Notes: generated by a model not told the origin, from the sequence alone. Numbered from the stretch's first letter, positions 46,301-51,763 are shown. The stretch: 64,000 bases of DNA from Cliona cf. orientalis (GCA_963930775.1 OZ005694.1:5015054-5079053); one strand, 5' to 3'. Numbers and translations are program-made.

Positions 46301-48888
46301 CGCAGGGCTATATATCTATACATTATATATCCACCGGATTACATCAGCCAAGAGAACACGTGAAGATCGGCCATCGCTACTCGTCAGAGAAAGTAGCATG
46401 CAGCTTGTAATGTATTTGCTGGATACAGGCGTTTCATACTCTACATACTTACCGATTTTCAAATCTCAGAAAGGCTCCACCGAGGCCCTGAATTCTTGCA
46501 TGATTACCTCATAGGTTACATCACAATTTCATCATAATTACTTAACCACAAGAAAGTAATAATGAAAAACTTAGACTACATCCCGAGTCCCTCATGAAAA
46601 GTATTACACCGCGCTACTGTACGCCGCCATAATTCGAACTAGGACACATCGACAAACTGCGCATGCTCCGTATACGCGTATATTGGGGCACGCGGCTTTA
46701 GCCGGTTGACTCGGACGTGACCTCCACCTGCCATGTGCTAGACTGAACAGGGAAATTCCCCCAAGTGTGAGCTCGCCAAAGAAAGCAAACTGATAAAATC
46801 GCCGTATCTATCGATAGTCCACAATGTCCTCTAAGCTAGGTTCGAATTCTGAGTCCCAAAAGCTAAACATTAAATATTTTTGAAACAGTTTCACAGCAAT
46901 TACATCATAAGTTTCATTATAGGTTTCATCATAATTTCATCATAGCAACTTAAGAGCCAAATTTTTCTTTTAATTGGGACTCGGGATGTAATTACCTAAT
47001 TACCGCAAGAAAGTAAATTGCTACTGAGGACATAATGAAAAACTTAGAGACTACATCCCTCGTCCCTCATTAAAAGTGTTACACCGCGCTACTGTATGCC
47101 AGGTTTTGCAGTTACCCCTATAGATGAGATATGGCGATTCTCTCAGTTCGCTTTCTTTGGCGAGCTCGCACCTGGGGGGATTTCCCTGTTCTGTCTAGCA
47201 CATGGCAGGTGGAGGTCACGTCCGGGTCAACCAGCTCAAGTTGTGTGCACCAATATACGCATTTACGGAGCATGCGCACTAGTCTTTGTCAATGTGTCCT
47301 ATATAGCTCGAATTATGGTGGACTCTGGACTCTGGACTGGACCGTGGACTGGACTATGGACTGGACTGGTGACGACCATTACCAGCTTTCCGAGACTGAA
47401 AAAAGTGATAAGTAGTGTGTTTTGAAACCTGATGACTCATAGAGGAGTGAAGTCACTCTGTATTTTCATTGTAGACTCAAATATATGATCAGAATTCAAA
47501 TCTGTACTTACGCTACCAGTATATACCCCGGTATACACTATAATCTTTAGTGTACCGTAGATCTGGAATTTTCGTGTAAAGAAACTTTCGTAAGATAAAT
47601 TTTCGTGTAAAAAAATTTTCGTAGGAACAACCCCTTACCGCATTAGCGATAATAGTGCATGCTAATTTTTGTAAGATTAATTTTCGTAGCCGCCATTGAC
47701 TACGAAAATTTCCAGATTACGGTATATTAAAACTGGTATCAGCACATTGGATATAAATCCCACTGCTTGTAGAAATGCAAAAAGATTATATTATGTGATG
47801 AGAATGTAACCTATTCAACCTGTAATCCAAATGTCTACTAGGTATCACAAGGCTCTGAGAGCCTGATTTGACAACTGTGACAAAGATATTCACTGATTGG
47901 CTTATACAGATCACAGTTTCTAATTCGAAACATAGCTAGCCATCAGTTATTGCCAGAACAATACGGAGTTATTATTTAGTGTATGTCAGAGATAAGCAAT
48001 TAGTGAACAGTGGCCTGGGACTATTTACTGTCACGGTCTGGGCAAGCTGGTGACTCACGATCCCTAAACAGTGTATGATCATGACTGCTCGTGTAGGTGA
48101 GTTTCCATGGAATAAAACAGCATTATTGACCTACTGCCCTGGCTAAGCACATAAAACGTGGCTCTACCATTCGCTGAGCCTTGAACCCAGGCTCACTGAG
48201 CAGACAAGTTACGGGATCACTTTAGGAGGATCATGCAGTAGTGGTATTTATTTGACCTAGCTACTGAATTTTTCACATGGTCAACTGTGTGGCCATTGGA
48301 TGGTAGCACAAGTAGCTACAAATTTGAACTCTTGTCATATTTGGCAGTGTACAACGAGTGATCTGTGAGTCATCCAACCTTCAAAACACTATTCTCTGCC
48401 TCAGAAAACTGGTAATGGTCGTTACCAGTCCAGTCCAGAGTCCAGAGTCCAGATTTTGCAGTATCCCCATCTACAGTCTACGATCTCTTCTACGCTAGGT
48501 TCAAATTCTGGGTCCCAACAACCTTTCATGCGTGCTAAACATTTTGAAACAGTTTCACAGCAATTTCATCATCATTAAAAAAATTTTCATCATAATTACC
48601 TCATCGGTTGGTTGAATTATTTTTTGTTAATTGGGACTTAGGATGTAATTATTATTATTATGCTGTGAGTGCATACAGTGCCATCTTGCCTGTATGCACT
48701 GACCGGTGTCTGCTATTATTCCTCACTCATTGTATCGATCCCTGACAACTGTCACTACGTAAAGTCACCATAATAATATTGTATGCAGGCGTAACAAGTT
48801 TACTCATGATCAAAAAGAGCGACTAAAGAAGGCAGTGACAGAAAGAAACTCAAAAGAAGGTATGACTAAACTGGAGCTATTTATTTAA
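14667..48888 (+). CDS. NLR receptor gene: NACHT domain plus LRR array (5' end missing)
   Basis: Predicted intracellular pattern-recognition receptor of the NLR class: a NACHT ATPase/oligomerisation module followed by leucine-rich repeats for sensing or autoinhibition. Seventeen exons were found: 14667-16380, 18432-18500, 20155-20232, 20718-20795, 23881-23961, 25411-25494, 27784-27864, 28061-28144, 29272-29352, 31244-31327, 36699-36779, 39516-39599, 41038-41118, 41650-41733, 44121-44201, 46009-46092 and 48789-48888. All junctions after the NACHT exon are phase 2, so any LRR exon can be skipped without a frameshift. Most LRR exons alternate between two sequence types (A, 81 nt; B, 84 nt). No stop interrupts the joined frame, about 980 codons. 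The exon(s) before 14667, which would carry the N-terminal effector domain, were not found. Confidence 0.85.
16719..16972. mobile_element. MITE with repeated TAATCCGGATTA palindromes
   Basis: The ends AGCCCTGTTTACAC and GTGTAAACGGGGCT are inverted repeats with one mismatch. The interior has several TAATCCGGATTA-like palindromes plus related words such as CTGGATTA. CAA lies on both outer flanks as a possible 3-bp target duplication. It sits in the first intron of the NLR gene. Confidence 0.75.
17226..17426. repeat. 200-bp foldback in NLR intron
   Basis: ATTGATAACCATGAGACTAG at the left end pairs with the reverse of TCTTGTCTCATGGCTATCAA at the right end. The inner arms pair through TCATCATAATG and CATTATGATGA around a short loop near 17340. 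The arms are about 95 nt with mismatches. It is a MITE or a long hairpin transcript. Confidence 0.65.
17430..18431. other. Intron sequence, no gene
   Basis: Rest of the intron between the NACHT exon and the first LRR exon. No coding or RNA signature is seen. Confidence 0.6.
18432..18500 (+). CDS. NLR exon 2, first partial LRR
   Basis: The exon lies between a TTATTGCAG acceptor and a CTAGA|GTAAGT donor, phase 2-2, 69 nt. It encodes IVGFPIKASGSILKNCSNLK plus SLE, a short A-type repeat that starts the LRR array. It is 12 nt shorter than the standard A exon. Confidence 0.8.
18601..18900. repeat. Interspersed repeat shared with 46390-46530
   Basis: GCTTGTAATGTATTCGCAGG, ATTTACTGATTTTAAGTCCC and CAGAAAGGC recur with substitutions at 46395-46475. 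The left part starts near CAGGGGCGGCACAGAAGG, a transposon-like edge. Confidence 0.5.
18901..20154. other. Intron sequence, no gene
   Basis: Intron between NLR exons 2 and 3. No domain signature is seen; the minus-strand frame at 19488-19721 is not recognisable. Confidence 0.55.
20155..20232 (+). CDS. NLR exon 3, divergent B-type LRR
   Basis: The acceptor is TTTATGCAG and the donor CCTAAG|GTAATT, phase 2-2, 78 nt. It encodes LVNVDMSNFGLEEELDHW then STSLETLR. The leucine pattern fits an LRR but the sequence differs from the later B exons. Confidence 0.8.
20445..20690 (-). repeat. About 480-bp interspersed repeat, inverted partial copy
   Basis: CTTTCACACC-free core blocks such as ACACCCCTCGATGCAAGGTC and GCTCGAACGTCGAATC are the reverse of blocks at 12478-12957. 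It ends only about 25 bp before the A-type exon at 20718. Confidence 0.7.
20718..20795 (+). CDS. NLR exon 4, A-type LRR with one residue lost
   Basis: The acceptor is TACACACAG and the donor CTCCA|GTAAGT, phase 2-2, 78 nt. It encodes LSYPMGSGTRAQSEGIRNCK then ELKTLQ. Other A exons read LSYNPIGSG, so three bases that encode the LRR asparagine are deleted. The next exon is again A-type, so a B exon seems to be missing. Confidence 0.8.
20920..21180. repeat. LRR-module intron segment, paralogous copy
   Basis: GGAAAGATAGGCAGTTGATT, GGGAATCTCCCTTG and CTGACATGCAT recur in order near 24475-24580 and 38195-38300. A more distant version is near 44810. These are copies of the same ancestral intron carried along with LRR exon duplication. 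Confidence 0.75.
21575..21925. mobile_element. Foldback MITE (GTAGGGATGGC family)
   Basis: The left arm (AAAGAATGAAGTAGGGATGG, ACTATACATCCCTATGCTTG) is repeated inverted in the right arm (AGCAAGTGTAGGGATGTATA, ATCCCTACTTCATTCTTTAA), around a central block of about 130 bp. Related copies are at 52608-52905 and, partly, 22495-22580. Confidence 0.7.
22198..22250. repeat. Degenerate CCCTAA-like tract
   Basis: The tract holds CCCCTAACCTTAACCCTAAC followed by CCCACCCCCATCCC and CCCTAACACTCC. It resembles interstitial telomere-type repeats but is short and imperfect. Confidence 0.5.
22580..23045 (-). mobile_element. Retroposed repeat with A-rich tail (minus)
   Basis: A run of about 27 T (22580-22606) is followed on the plus strand by CAAGCTACCGTGCACACTAA. 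Further on are GCGTGGGCGGAAAACATTGC, ATATGGGAAAACTTTAAAGG and CCATTCTGCGTGC. The same order occurs at 33627-33960 and 35400-35660, with T-rich edges. Read on the minus strand this is a sequence ending in poly(A), so it is likely a SINE or truncated LINE. Confidence 0.6.
23467..23830 (-). pseudogene. Protein kinase domain fragment split by a hairpin
   Basis: On the minus strand, 23830-23755 encodes ASNNVLMIAGRRAKVTDF, the catalytic-loop Asn region leading to the DFG motif. The HRD triplet that should precede it is not present. 23640-23480 encodes KNLKIFVTDFGMSKLAGAAP then SITPLTMCPGTLAYMPPES, the activation loop from DFG to the APE-like PPE. Between the two lie a 45-bp-arm hairpin and a 12-bp direct repeat (AAAGTCAGTCAC at 23593-23604 and 23755-23766). 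The sequence resembles TKL or tyrosine-kinase-like domains. It is antisense inside an NLR intron and is not functional. Confidence 0.75.
23641..23755. repeat. Hairpin with 45-bp arms inside the kinase fragment
   Basis: The left arm starts TAATCCGCATAGCAAGTACG and the right arm ends CGTACTTGCTATGCGGATTA. The arms match at all but about three positions around a loop of about 26 nt rich in A and T. It is probably a small foldback insertion. Confidence 0.85.
23881..23961 (+). CDS. NLR exon 5, A-type LRR
   Basis: The acceptor is TGTTCACAG and the donor CTCAC|GTAAGT, phase 2-2, 81 nt. It encodes FSCNPIGSGIKALSEGIRNC then KELKTL, a 27-residue RNase-inhibitor-type repeat. Confidence 0.88.
24255..24405. 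repeat. Partial AACCCTCG-ended MITE in NLR intron
   Basis: GCCAAGAAGCCTACTGAG, GTGGTAACAGACACAC and GAATGACTACCGTACCCCTC, followed by GCGCATGTGCCGAGGCTAA, match the right half of the 8436-8770 element. Confidence 0.6.
24811..24990. repeat. Partial MITE (ATTACCCC family), copy shared by paralogous introns
   Basis: ATTACCCTATGCACATACGC, AAGGGGTGAAGTAATCGATC and the GTCGTTGTC run match the left part of the 5698 element. Equivalent pieces lie at 30839-31040 and 39138-39330, at matching places before B exons, so it was present before module duplication. Confidence 0.7.
25024..25228. mobile_element. TA-target MITE (CCGTAGG family), copy 1
   Basis: The ends are CCGTAGGTCGGGTTTTAATT and AATTAAAACCCGTCCTACGG, each flanked by TA. 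The paralogous intron at 31060-31110 has the empty site GATCGGGATATGTCATAATC, and here the same sequence is split as GATCGGGATA and TATGTCATAATC-type flanks. This fixes the element at about 205 bp with a TA duplication. Other copies are at 28738-28944 and 44544-44750. Confidence 0.9.
25411..25494 (+). CDS. NLR exon 6, B-type LRR
   Basis: The acceptor is CCAATACAG and the donor ATTGA|GTAAGT, phase 2-2, 84 nt. It encodes LRECGLGIEEAEMLGDFLSQ then ASWIQSIE, a 28-residue repeat. Confidence 0.88.
25500..26820. other. Intron sequence, no gene
   Basis: Front part of the intron between exons 6 and 7. It has a G-run near 25940 and a TATTAAATA inverted motif near 26255. The overlapping plus and minus frames at 25818-26109 have no recognisable domain. 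Confidence 0.5.
26821..26930. repeat. Palindrome with about 50-bp arms
   Basis: TCTGAAAAATATTTTTCGTT and AACGAAAAATATTTTTCAGA are exact reverse complements around a 6-8-nt loop near 26872. Pairing continues outward with mismatches through GACTATATAAGAAAA and TTTTCTTATATAGTC. It forms the left border of the repeat at 26912. Confidence 0.9.
26912..27383 (+). repeat. About 480-bp interspersed repeat, copy 2
   Basis: The ordered blocks of 12478-12957 are present, including ACCTGGAGGGCATAAAAGAT, GGTCTGGTGGTAGATTCGAC and CCCATGATTGTGACATCAAA. It is more GC-rich than the first copy. Confidence 0.75.
27784..27864 (+). CDS. NLR exon 7, A-type LRR
   Basis: The acceptor is TTTCACAG and the donor CTCAC|GTAAGT, phase 2-2, 81 nt. 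It encodes LSDNPIGSGVKALSEGIRNC then KELKTL. The intron to the next B exon is only 196 bp, the shortest in the gene, and probably shows the uninterrupted ancestral module. Confidence 0.88.
28061..28144 (+). CDS. NLR exon 8, B-type LRR
   Basis: The acceptor is TCAATACAG and the donor ATTAA|GTAAGT, phase 2-2, 84 nt. It encodes LMACQFGIGETEILGDFLSH then ASRIQSIK. Confidence 0.88.
28738..28944. mobile_element. TA-target MITE (CCGTAGG family), copy 2
   Basis: The ends CCGTAGGACGAGTTTTAATT and AATTAAAACCCGACCTACGG are flanked by TA on both sides. It lies inverted relative to the copy at 25024. Confidence 0.85.
29272..29352 (+). CDS. NLR exon 9, A-type LRR
   Basis: The acceptor is TTCACACAG and the donor CTTGA|GTAAGT, phase 2-2, 81 nt. 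It encodes LSYNPIGSGVKALSEGIRNC then KELKTLE. Confidence 0.88.
29400..30150. other. Intron sequence, no gene
   Basis: Part of the intron between exons 9 and 10. The minus frames at 29554-29845 carry no recognisable motif. Confidence 0.5.
30150..31243. repeat. LRR-module intron, paralogue of 38510-39515
   Basis: Over more than 1 kb the blocks occur in the same order as at 38510-39515: GATGTTCCCTCAG, GCTAATTTCTAAAGATG, TACAGGTAAACTATTT, TGCTTCACTAGCTGAGCATG, CTTGTCCCCTGGCTGGATGA and the ATTACCC MITE piece. Both blocks end at a B exon. Confidence 0.85.
31244..31327 (+). CDS. NLR exon 10, B-type LRR
   Basis: The acceptor is CCAATACAG and the donor ATTGA|GTAAGT, phase 2-2, 84 nt. It encodes LLDCQFGVEEAEMLGNFLSQ then ASWIQSIE. 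Confidence 0.88.
31500..32403. other. Intron sequence, no gene
   Basis: No coding domain, RNA gene or clear repeat boundary is seen in this part of the intron between exons 10 and 11. Confidence 0.55.
32408..32995. mobile_element. TTAA-flanked TIR element (piggyBac-like MITE)
   Basis: The ends GGTTACGGGTGACAGTT and AACTGTCACCCGTAACC are perfect 17-bp inverted repeats, each directly flanked by TTAA (32404-32407 and 32996-32999). TTAA duplication is the hallmark of piggyBac-class transposition. No transposase frame is present in about 590 bp. Confidence 0.85.
33000..33075. repeat. G-run and C-run hairpin
   Basis: A run of ten G near 33019 and a run of about fourteen C near 33060 can pair across CATGAGGGGCGAGTCCCTAG. 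It is probably part of the transposon family seen near 9750. Confidence 0.6.
33627..33960 (-). mobile_element. Retroposed repeat with A-rich tail, copy 2
   Basis: The T-rich CTTTCTTTCTTTATTTC edge is followed by AAGCAAACCACACACTAAGC. Later blocks are GCGTGAGCGGAAAACATTGC and CCATTCTGCGTGCCCATG, in the same order as 22580-23045. Confidence 0.6.
33950..34345 (-). mobile_element. MITE (ATTACCCC family), inverted copy
   Basis: The left edge GAGCACATACCCCGCGCG and right edge CTTTACCCCTTACGCATGCG, followed by CGCGGGTAAT, are the reverse of the 53234-53985 ends. The interior has CGAGATCTGGCGATTTTCGT and a GACGACGATGACAACGAC run. Confidence 0.6.
34346..35160. other. Intron sequence, no gene
   Basis: It contains a short T-run edge and GCTAAGCAGAAAAAAATG near 34400-34440, related to the retroposed repeat. 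The remaining sequence has no recognisable gene. Confidence 0.45.
35161..35400 (+). mobile_element. tRNA-derived SINE, second copy
   Basis: A G-rich block with TGGTTAGGAGGGTTAGTCTC is followed by AGCAGCGACAACAGCGGTGG. Box A-like GGTGTAATGGTTGGGGCTC and decayed box B GGGTTTGAATCTC follow, then TTGAAATTTTTCTAAGT. The order matches 10824-11215. Confidence 0.6.
35420..35660 (-). mobile_element. Retroposed repeat with A-rich tail, copy 3 (rearranged)
   Basis: ATTGCAAATTCATGGCTTCC, ACTTTAATTCTAAG and CCATTCTGCGTGCCCATGTA lie before a T-run and CAAGCTAAACCACACC. The parts match copies 1 and 2 but in exchanged order, suggesting two adjacent fragments. Confidence 0.5.
35661..36698. other. Intron sequence, no gene
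   Basis: The part near 36160-36240 (GGAAAGCTACTGGTTTATTT, TTCATGCATGCACTA) is the same pre-A-exon intron segment seen at 27665-27730 and 29130-29200. Open frames at 35721-36023 and 36364-36594 are not recognisable. Confidence 0.5.
36699..36779 (+). CDS. NLR exon 11, A-type LRR
   Basis: The acceptor is TTCATGCAG and the donor CTCCG|GTAAGT, phase 2-2, 81 nt. It encodes LSYNPIGSGIKALSEGIRNC then KELKTLR. Confidence 0.88.
36800..37115. mobile_element. MITE with ATCAGGGTTTCATC ends
   Basis: The ends ATCAGGGTTTCATCTAG and CTGGATGAAACCCTGAT are 17-bp inverted repeats with one mismatch. The interior includes a CTCTCTCCTC tract and a 16-nt G-run. It lies 20 bp past the exon 11 donor. Confidence 0.8.
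37121..38102. mobile_element. About 1-kb TIR element with possible captured exons
   Basis: Inverted repeats of about 75 bp, imperfect, start GTAGTTATAATAAG on the left and end TTTTTATAACTAC on the right; both arms include GAAATGAACTGGAAA in matching sense. The interior holds a perfect CRE palindrome TGACGTCA at 37357-37364. It also has a short ATG-containing block (37470-37494) with a GTGAGT donor, and an open stretch after the TACTAG acceptor at 37625. The encoded sequence is not recognised. Confidence 0.6.
38125..39515. repeat. LRR-module intron, paralogue of 24405-24700 and 30150-31243
   Basis: GGAAAGATAGGCAGTTGATT, CAGGGGCAGGGGTTCCC and GCTAAATTAGCCATTTGCTT match 24480-24665. The following part matches 30150-31243 block by block. 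The segment therefore joins two stretches that elsewhere sit in different modules. Confidence 0.8.
39516..39599 (+). CDS. NLR exon 12, B-type LRR
   Basis: The acceptor is CCGATACAG and the donor ATTGA|GTAAGT, phase 2-2, 84 nt. It encodes LQYCEFGVKEAEMLGNFLSQ then ASCIQSIE. Confidence 0.88.
39600..41037. other. Intron sequence, no gene
   Basis: A 17-nt G-run lies near 39700. The 40240-40480 part (ACCTTCAAAGGC, AAAGGATCCTAAAGAGCTGT) is paralogous to 27410-27600. The minus frame at 40720-40929 is open but unrecognised. Confidence 0.5.
41038..41118 (+). CDS. NLR exon 13, A-prime LRR
   Basis: The acceptor is TACACACAG and the donor TTGCG|GTATGT, phase 2-2, 81 nt. It encodes LSGNPLGDGGPALLEGIKKC then EQFKQLR. 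It is a separate A subtype shared with exon 15. Confidence 0.87.
41650..41733 (+). CDS. NLR exon 14, B-type LRR
   Basis: The acceptor is CCAATACAG and the donor ATTGA|GTAGGT, phase 2-2, 84 nt. It encodes LAKCGFGVKEAEMLGDILSN then ASWMQFIE. Confidence 0.87.
41850..42075. repeat. Decayed AACCCTCG-ended MITE in NLR intron
   Basis: AACAGACACATAGAACAACT, AAGTCAAGAAGCTTAATATG and GACGAACAAAGCGGTTTC match the family at 8436-9253. The termini are eroded. Confidence 0.5.
42370..42490 (+). repeat. tRNA-like sequence or SINE head
   Basis: A D-arm-like TAGCTCAGCGGTTCGAGC (box A), an anticodon-arm-like CTGGC...GCCAG stem and box B GGGTTCGATTCCC occur in tRNA order at 42403-42463. The loop of the middle arm is 8 nt without the usual U33, and the acceptor ends do not pair, so a working tRNA is unlikely. 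GGAATGTGGA on the left pairs with TCCACATTCC on the right. Confidence 0.6.
42865..43313. mobile_element. TA-target MITE with TTTTCGTG repeats (449 bp)
   Basis: The ends CCGTATGGCGGATAATTTTC and GAAAATTACCCGCCATACGG are flanked by TA. The inverted repeats run about 40 bp and contain the word TTTTCGTGG several times. No coding frame is present. Confidence 0.85.
43973..44071. repeat. 99-bp hairpin just before NLR exon 15
   Basis: GTGCAGTACACGATTTACAG pairs with CTGTAAATCGCGTACTGCAC with one mismatch. Pairing extends outward through GTTAATGCGTGCGC and GCGCATGCATTAAC around a short loop. It ends 49 bp upstream of the exon. Confidence 0.85.
44121..44201 (+). CDS. NLR exon 15, A-prime LRR
   Basis: The acceptor is TACACGCAG and the donor TTGCA|GTATGT, phase 2-2, 81 nt. 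It encodes LSGNPLGDGGPALLEGIRKC then EQLQLLQ, nearly the same as exon 13. Confidence 0.87.
44544..44750. mobile_element. TA-target MITE (CCGTAGG family), copy 3
   Basis: The ends TCGTAGGACGGCTTTTAATT and AATTAAACCCCGACCTACGG are flanked by TA. It has the same orientation as the copy at 28738. Confidence 0.85.
45017..45672. mobile_element. TA-target MITE with TTTTCGTG repeats (656 bp)
   Basis: The ends CCGTATAGCTCCAAATTTTC and GAAAATTTGGAGCTATACGG are flanked by TA. Both arms carry CGTGGTTC- and TTTCGTGAT-like words. Its termini resemble those of 42865-43313 and 47555-47722. Confidence 0.85.
46009..46092 (+). CDS. NLR exon 16, divergent last LRR
   Basis: The acceptor is CTTCATAG and the donor GTACA|GTAAGT, phase 2-2, 84 nt. 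It encodes LYTCDLYDDAGITKLIESIK then TLEKLLVQ, a B-length repeat that closes the array. Confidence 0.83.
46628..47315. mobile_element. TIR element with about 190-bp arms
   Basis: 46628-46815 is repeated inverted at 47118-47315. Shared words in matching sense include GCGCATGCTCCGTA, GACGTGACCTCCACCTGCCA and TGTGCTAGAC. The spacer is about 300 bp. A short GGACTGGACT tandem tract follows at 47325-47372. It lies in the last intron of the NLR gene. Confidence 0.75.
47555..47722. mobile_element. TA-target MITE with TTTTCGT repeats (168 bp)
   Basis: The ends CCGTAGATCTGGAATTTTCG and CGAAAATTTCCAGATTACGG are flanked by TA. TTTTCGT words recur through the element. Confidence 0.85.
48789..48888 (+). 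CDS. NLR exon 17, C-terminal exon
   Basis: The exon follows a GTATGCAG acceptor in phase 2 and encodes RNKFTHDQKERLKKAVTERN then SKEGMTKLELFI and a TAA at 48886-48888. The basic, helical ending is typical after an NLR repeat array. A GAAG|GTATGA site inside could instead be a donor, so this end is likely but not certain. Confidence 0.65.
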
Positions 48889-50030
48889 CAATGAATAGAA
48901 GAAGTATTACCATTTCTGATATAGCTTATAAGATTGTGCACAATCATAATAATTATGATAACTGCTGCATGGACTATTTTTGTATAATACACACCTAGTA
49001 TGCTATAAACAACAATAATTATTATTATTATCATCGTAGTAATTGTTTCTATCATAATTATTGTAGCGGAGAACATTAAAATTTCCTTGGATGGTCTGAG
49101 GGTGTGCATATGATGGGAGGCATGAGATGGTGGTATCTTAGTGACTTTGTGAGGGAGACTCGAGGAAGAGCATGCCGGGTTTCATAGCTTGTAGCTTAAT
49201 ATAGTATGCAGCACCATGCATGGTTTGTAATTATGCAATCACAGTAGAATTCATATCTAGGCTAAAGTAGTATGAAAATTTAATCCCCTATATAGTTGAT
49301 TGCACGGGCCTTCAAATCCAGTAGTTGCAAACTTAAATATTGCCACTAATAATAATTATTAGTGAGACCATGCACAACCAGATGCAGTATACAAACATAA
49401 GCAGACAAAATTGATTATCTACACAGACATCACTGATTCACCATACAAAGCTTTGTCATGAAATTTAAAGAAAGTATCCTATAATACCTGCTGTTTATCA
49501 TGGCCTCCTTTGAGCCATAGCTATACACAGGGCATATATAGTACTATGACGACTAGAGGGTGATCTACAACAGAAAAATATACAGCAACTATGAAGTTGC
49601 CAACAAAATTAATAGCTCTACATCTCTGTATAGATAGTCAAGTATTATCACAAACTGAGCATGAAGAGTTGCTATTATTTTTGTGGAGGTCATGTATATT
49701 AATTTTGAAGGAATTATGCACAGTCACATTGTGACAGTCATGTATAACACATGTACTACCAGGCCATGATCACCGAGTCATGGTGTGTCACTATATGATG
49801 GCTTTTGTGGACAACTCAGGGTTCGGTATGCTATATAGATGTGTACTCTTTCAAAATTAATTTGGATAAACAGTCATGATTATTGTATGAAAGATGAACG
49901 TTAATGTAGTATATAGCAGAAGTATGCATATTCCACACAATATCATACACCACAACGAGCGTTTTTTTTTCTGTAGAGATAAGGTTAGCTAGCTATACCA
50001 TTCCATAAGGTTTACCATCAGAACTCATTA
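48889..50030. other. 3' flank of the NLR gene, no gene seen
   Basis: AT-rich sequence with several short AATAAT-type tracts. An AATTAAT-rich stretch could serve 3' end formation but no clear signal stands out. Confidence 0.5.
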
Positions 50031-50044
50031 GTTACAGGAATTTT

Positions 50045-50244
50045 CAAGAGCTGCAGCAAATTCAGGCTCTATTATTGGTGGTGTATTTTGTGATTTCTTG
50101 GAGCCACATATTAATTTACTACCATTCAACCGAGTTAATCCACTCTGTGCTGTCTTACCAGATAATGCACCTAATTCGGAGTGTTGATGCACTAGTTCAT
50201 TGCTTGCCAGCATACTCCCGGACCTCAACCCAGTTGAGGAAATG
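50045..50244 (+). pseudogene. Tc1/mariner-like DDE transposase relic (left part)
   Basis: The translation gives GGVFCDFLEPHINLLPF, NRVNPLCAVLPDNAPNSE and, in a shifted frame, VDALVHCLPAYS. A second shift leads to PDLNPVEEM. The VxPDN block and the YSPDLNPVEE block are the second and third catalytic regions of DDE transposases of the Tc1/mariner group. The match resumes after the foldback element at 52436 with FLKVNEG. At least two frameshifts and the insertion make it dead. Confidence 0.75.
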
Positions 50245-50846
50245 TATGGAAGCCGAGAAGGGCAATTTCGTTCGATTCCGCAACCCGCAACCCGCATCCC
50301 GCACCTTGCGGGATGCGGAGCTCCGCATCCCGCAAAGTTAATTTTTATATAATACTCTGTGAGTGGTCAACTATAACTTATGGCGGATAGCTATAGCTGG
50401 TTAAATTTATCGATGAGGCTACGGTTCTGTGCTGGAGCTACGAAGGTCCATAAAATAATATTAGTGGCGATTAATGCCTCTATATAGTATTAAGTATTGT
50501 CACGATACAGGACGGCCATTCAAAGGGGCGTGGCTAATAGATCGTGAAAGCACAGCTAACTTTTTCAGTGCTAGAATCTACATGCATGAAAGTGATCGAT
50601 AATCTCTACTAGCTATAGCTATCATCCGGCAGACGGCGTAGCTACTTGAGGTGTCTAGTCTATGTTTTCTGCCTTGGCCCGAGGTCTGTATCAATTAATT
50701 ACGTCATCTGTTTATCGTTGGCGCAGTGCCACGCCCTTGGCTTATTAATTACTAGACTATTACGTAGCTTAGCCTACTTGCTTGCTGTCACAGTGTCAGC
50801 CCCAAACATGTACAGCGTGTACTGCAATGACTAATCTGAAGTCTAT

Positions 50847-50885
50847 ACTCAGACATACTGTTACACTAGCTAGCTCGAGCTTGAG

Positions 50886-50919
<34 letters not shown>

Positions 50920-51002
50920 CTCCGCATCCCGCAACCCGCAACCCGCAACCCGCATCCCGCATCCCGCACTCAAGCTCGAGCTAGCTAGTGTATGTCTGAG
51001 TT
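50847..51002. repeat. Palindrome built from GCGGGAT heptamers
   Basis: ACACTAGCTAGCTCGAGCTT leads into four to five GCGGGAT units. The mirror side has ATCCCGC and AACCCGC units and ends AAGCTCGAGCTAGCTAGTGT. Arms are about 70 nt, broken by a 4-nt bulge and AT/TT differences. Confidence 0.9.
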
Positions 51003-51112
51003 CAGGAATATAAACTTCAGACGGTCATATTGCTGTAGTGGTTGGGCTGACAGTAAGTAGCTGATAGTAATTAATAATAATAATAATAACTAGTGACATG
51101 CAGGGCCTGTTT

Positions 51113-51675
51113 GGGGCGAGCCTGAGCTGAGCCTCTGAAAGTCTCTGTCAGTAGCTGCGACTCAAAAACTTTAATAAAGCCATAGCACGATAGATCTTGA
51201 AGACCACTGATACAGATCCAAGCAAACAATGATAGACAGTATCATAGTGCCGTGTAGGCTTGTAGGTCTACAGCTGCATGATAGTCCCCTCCATCCTTCA
51301 GTGCCGACACTGGGGGTGGTCAATACAAAATTTTACTCTGAGTGCCTCTGTTTAAATATCAGAGTCATCAGTGAGCAGCACGTCTAGTCTACCTTTATCG
51401 TGTTCTTAGCTGGTCCTTGCTCTTTTGAGCTGATGACAGGCTCTATCTCGCTCAGAGTCTCCTCCTTTGGAGCCTTCTGCTTGCTTCAATATGTTTCTGT
51501 ACGGCGCGGTACGGTAGCTAAGCTCGAGTGTAAATTTGCAATTCGCTAAATTAGAACGGCGTATATACGGCCCGTGTCCCAGGCATGAGAATGCGCAATA
51601 GAATATTTCGCGTTTATGTCCGTATAGCATCACTGGGTATATACATGTAATTTCGCGTGACCGACGTACCATAGC

Positions 51676-51710
<35 letters not shown>

Positions 51711-51763
51711 TAAAATTCGCGCATAGCTGTACCGTTTATGTGGGGCTCGCTCAGGCTCGCCCC
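51113..51763. mobile_element. GGGGCGAGCC-ended element nested in the foldback
   Basis: The left edge is GGGGCGAGCCTGAGCTGAGC and the right edge GGGGCTCGCTCAGGCTCGCC. Interior words ATTTGCAATTCGCTAAATTA and TGAGAATGCGCAATAGA recur inverted in 56954-57529. Two long (AAT)n tracts (about 51677-51710 and 51764-51808) sit at its right side. Confidence 0.7.

Noticed and set aside
50883..50975. CRISPR-like array from the GCGGGAT units
   Set aside because: Units are contiguous heptamers forming a palindrome, with no spacers, in animal DNA.
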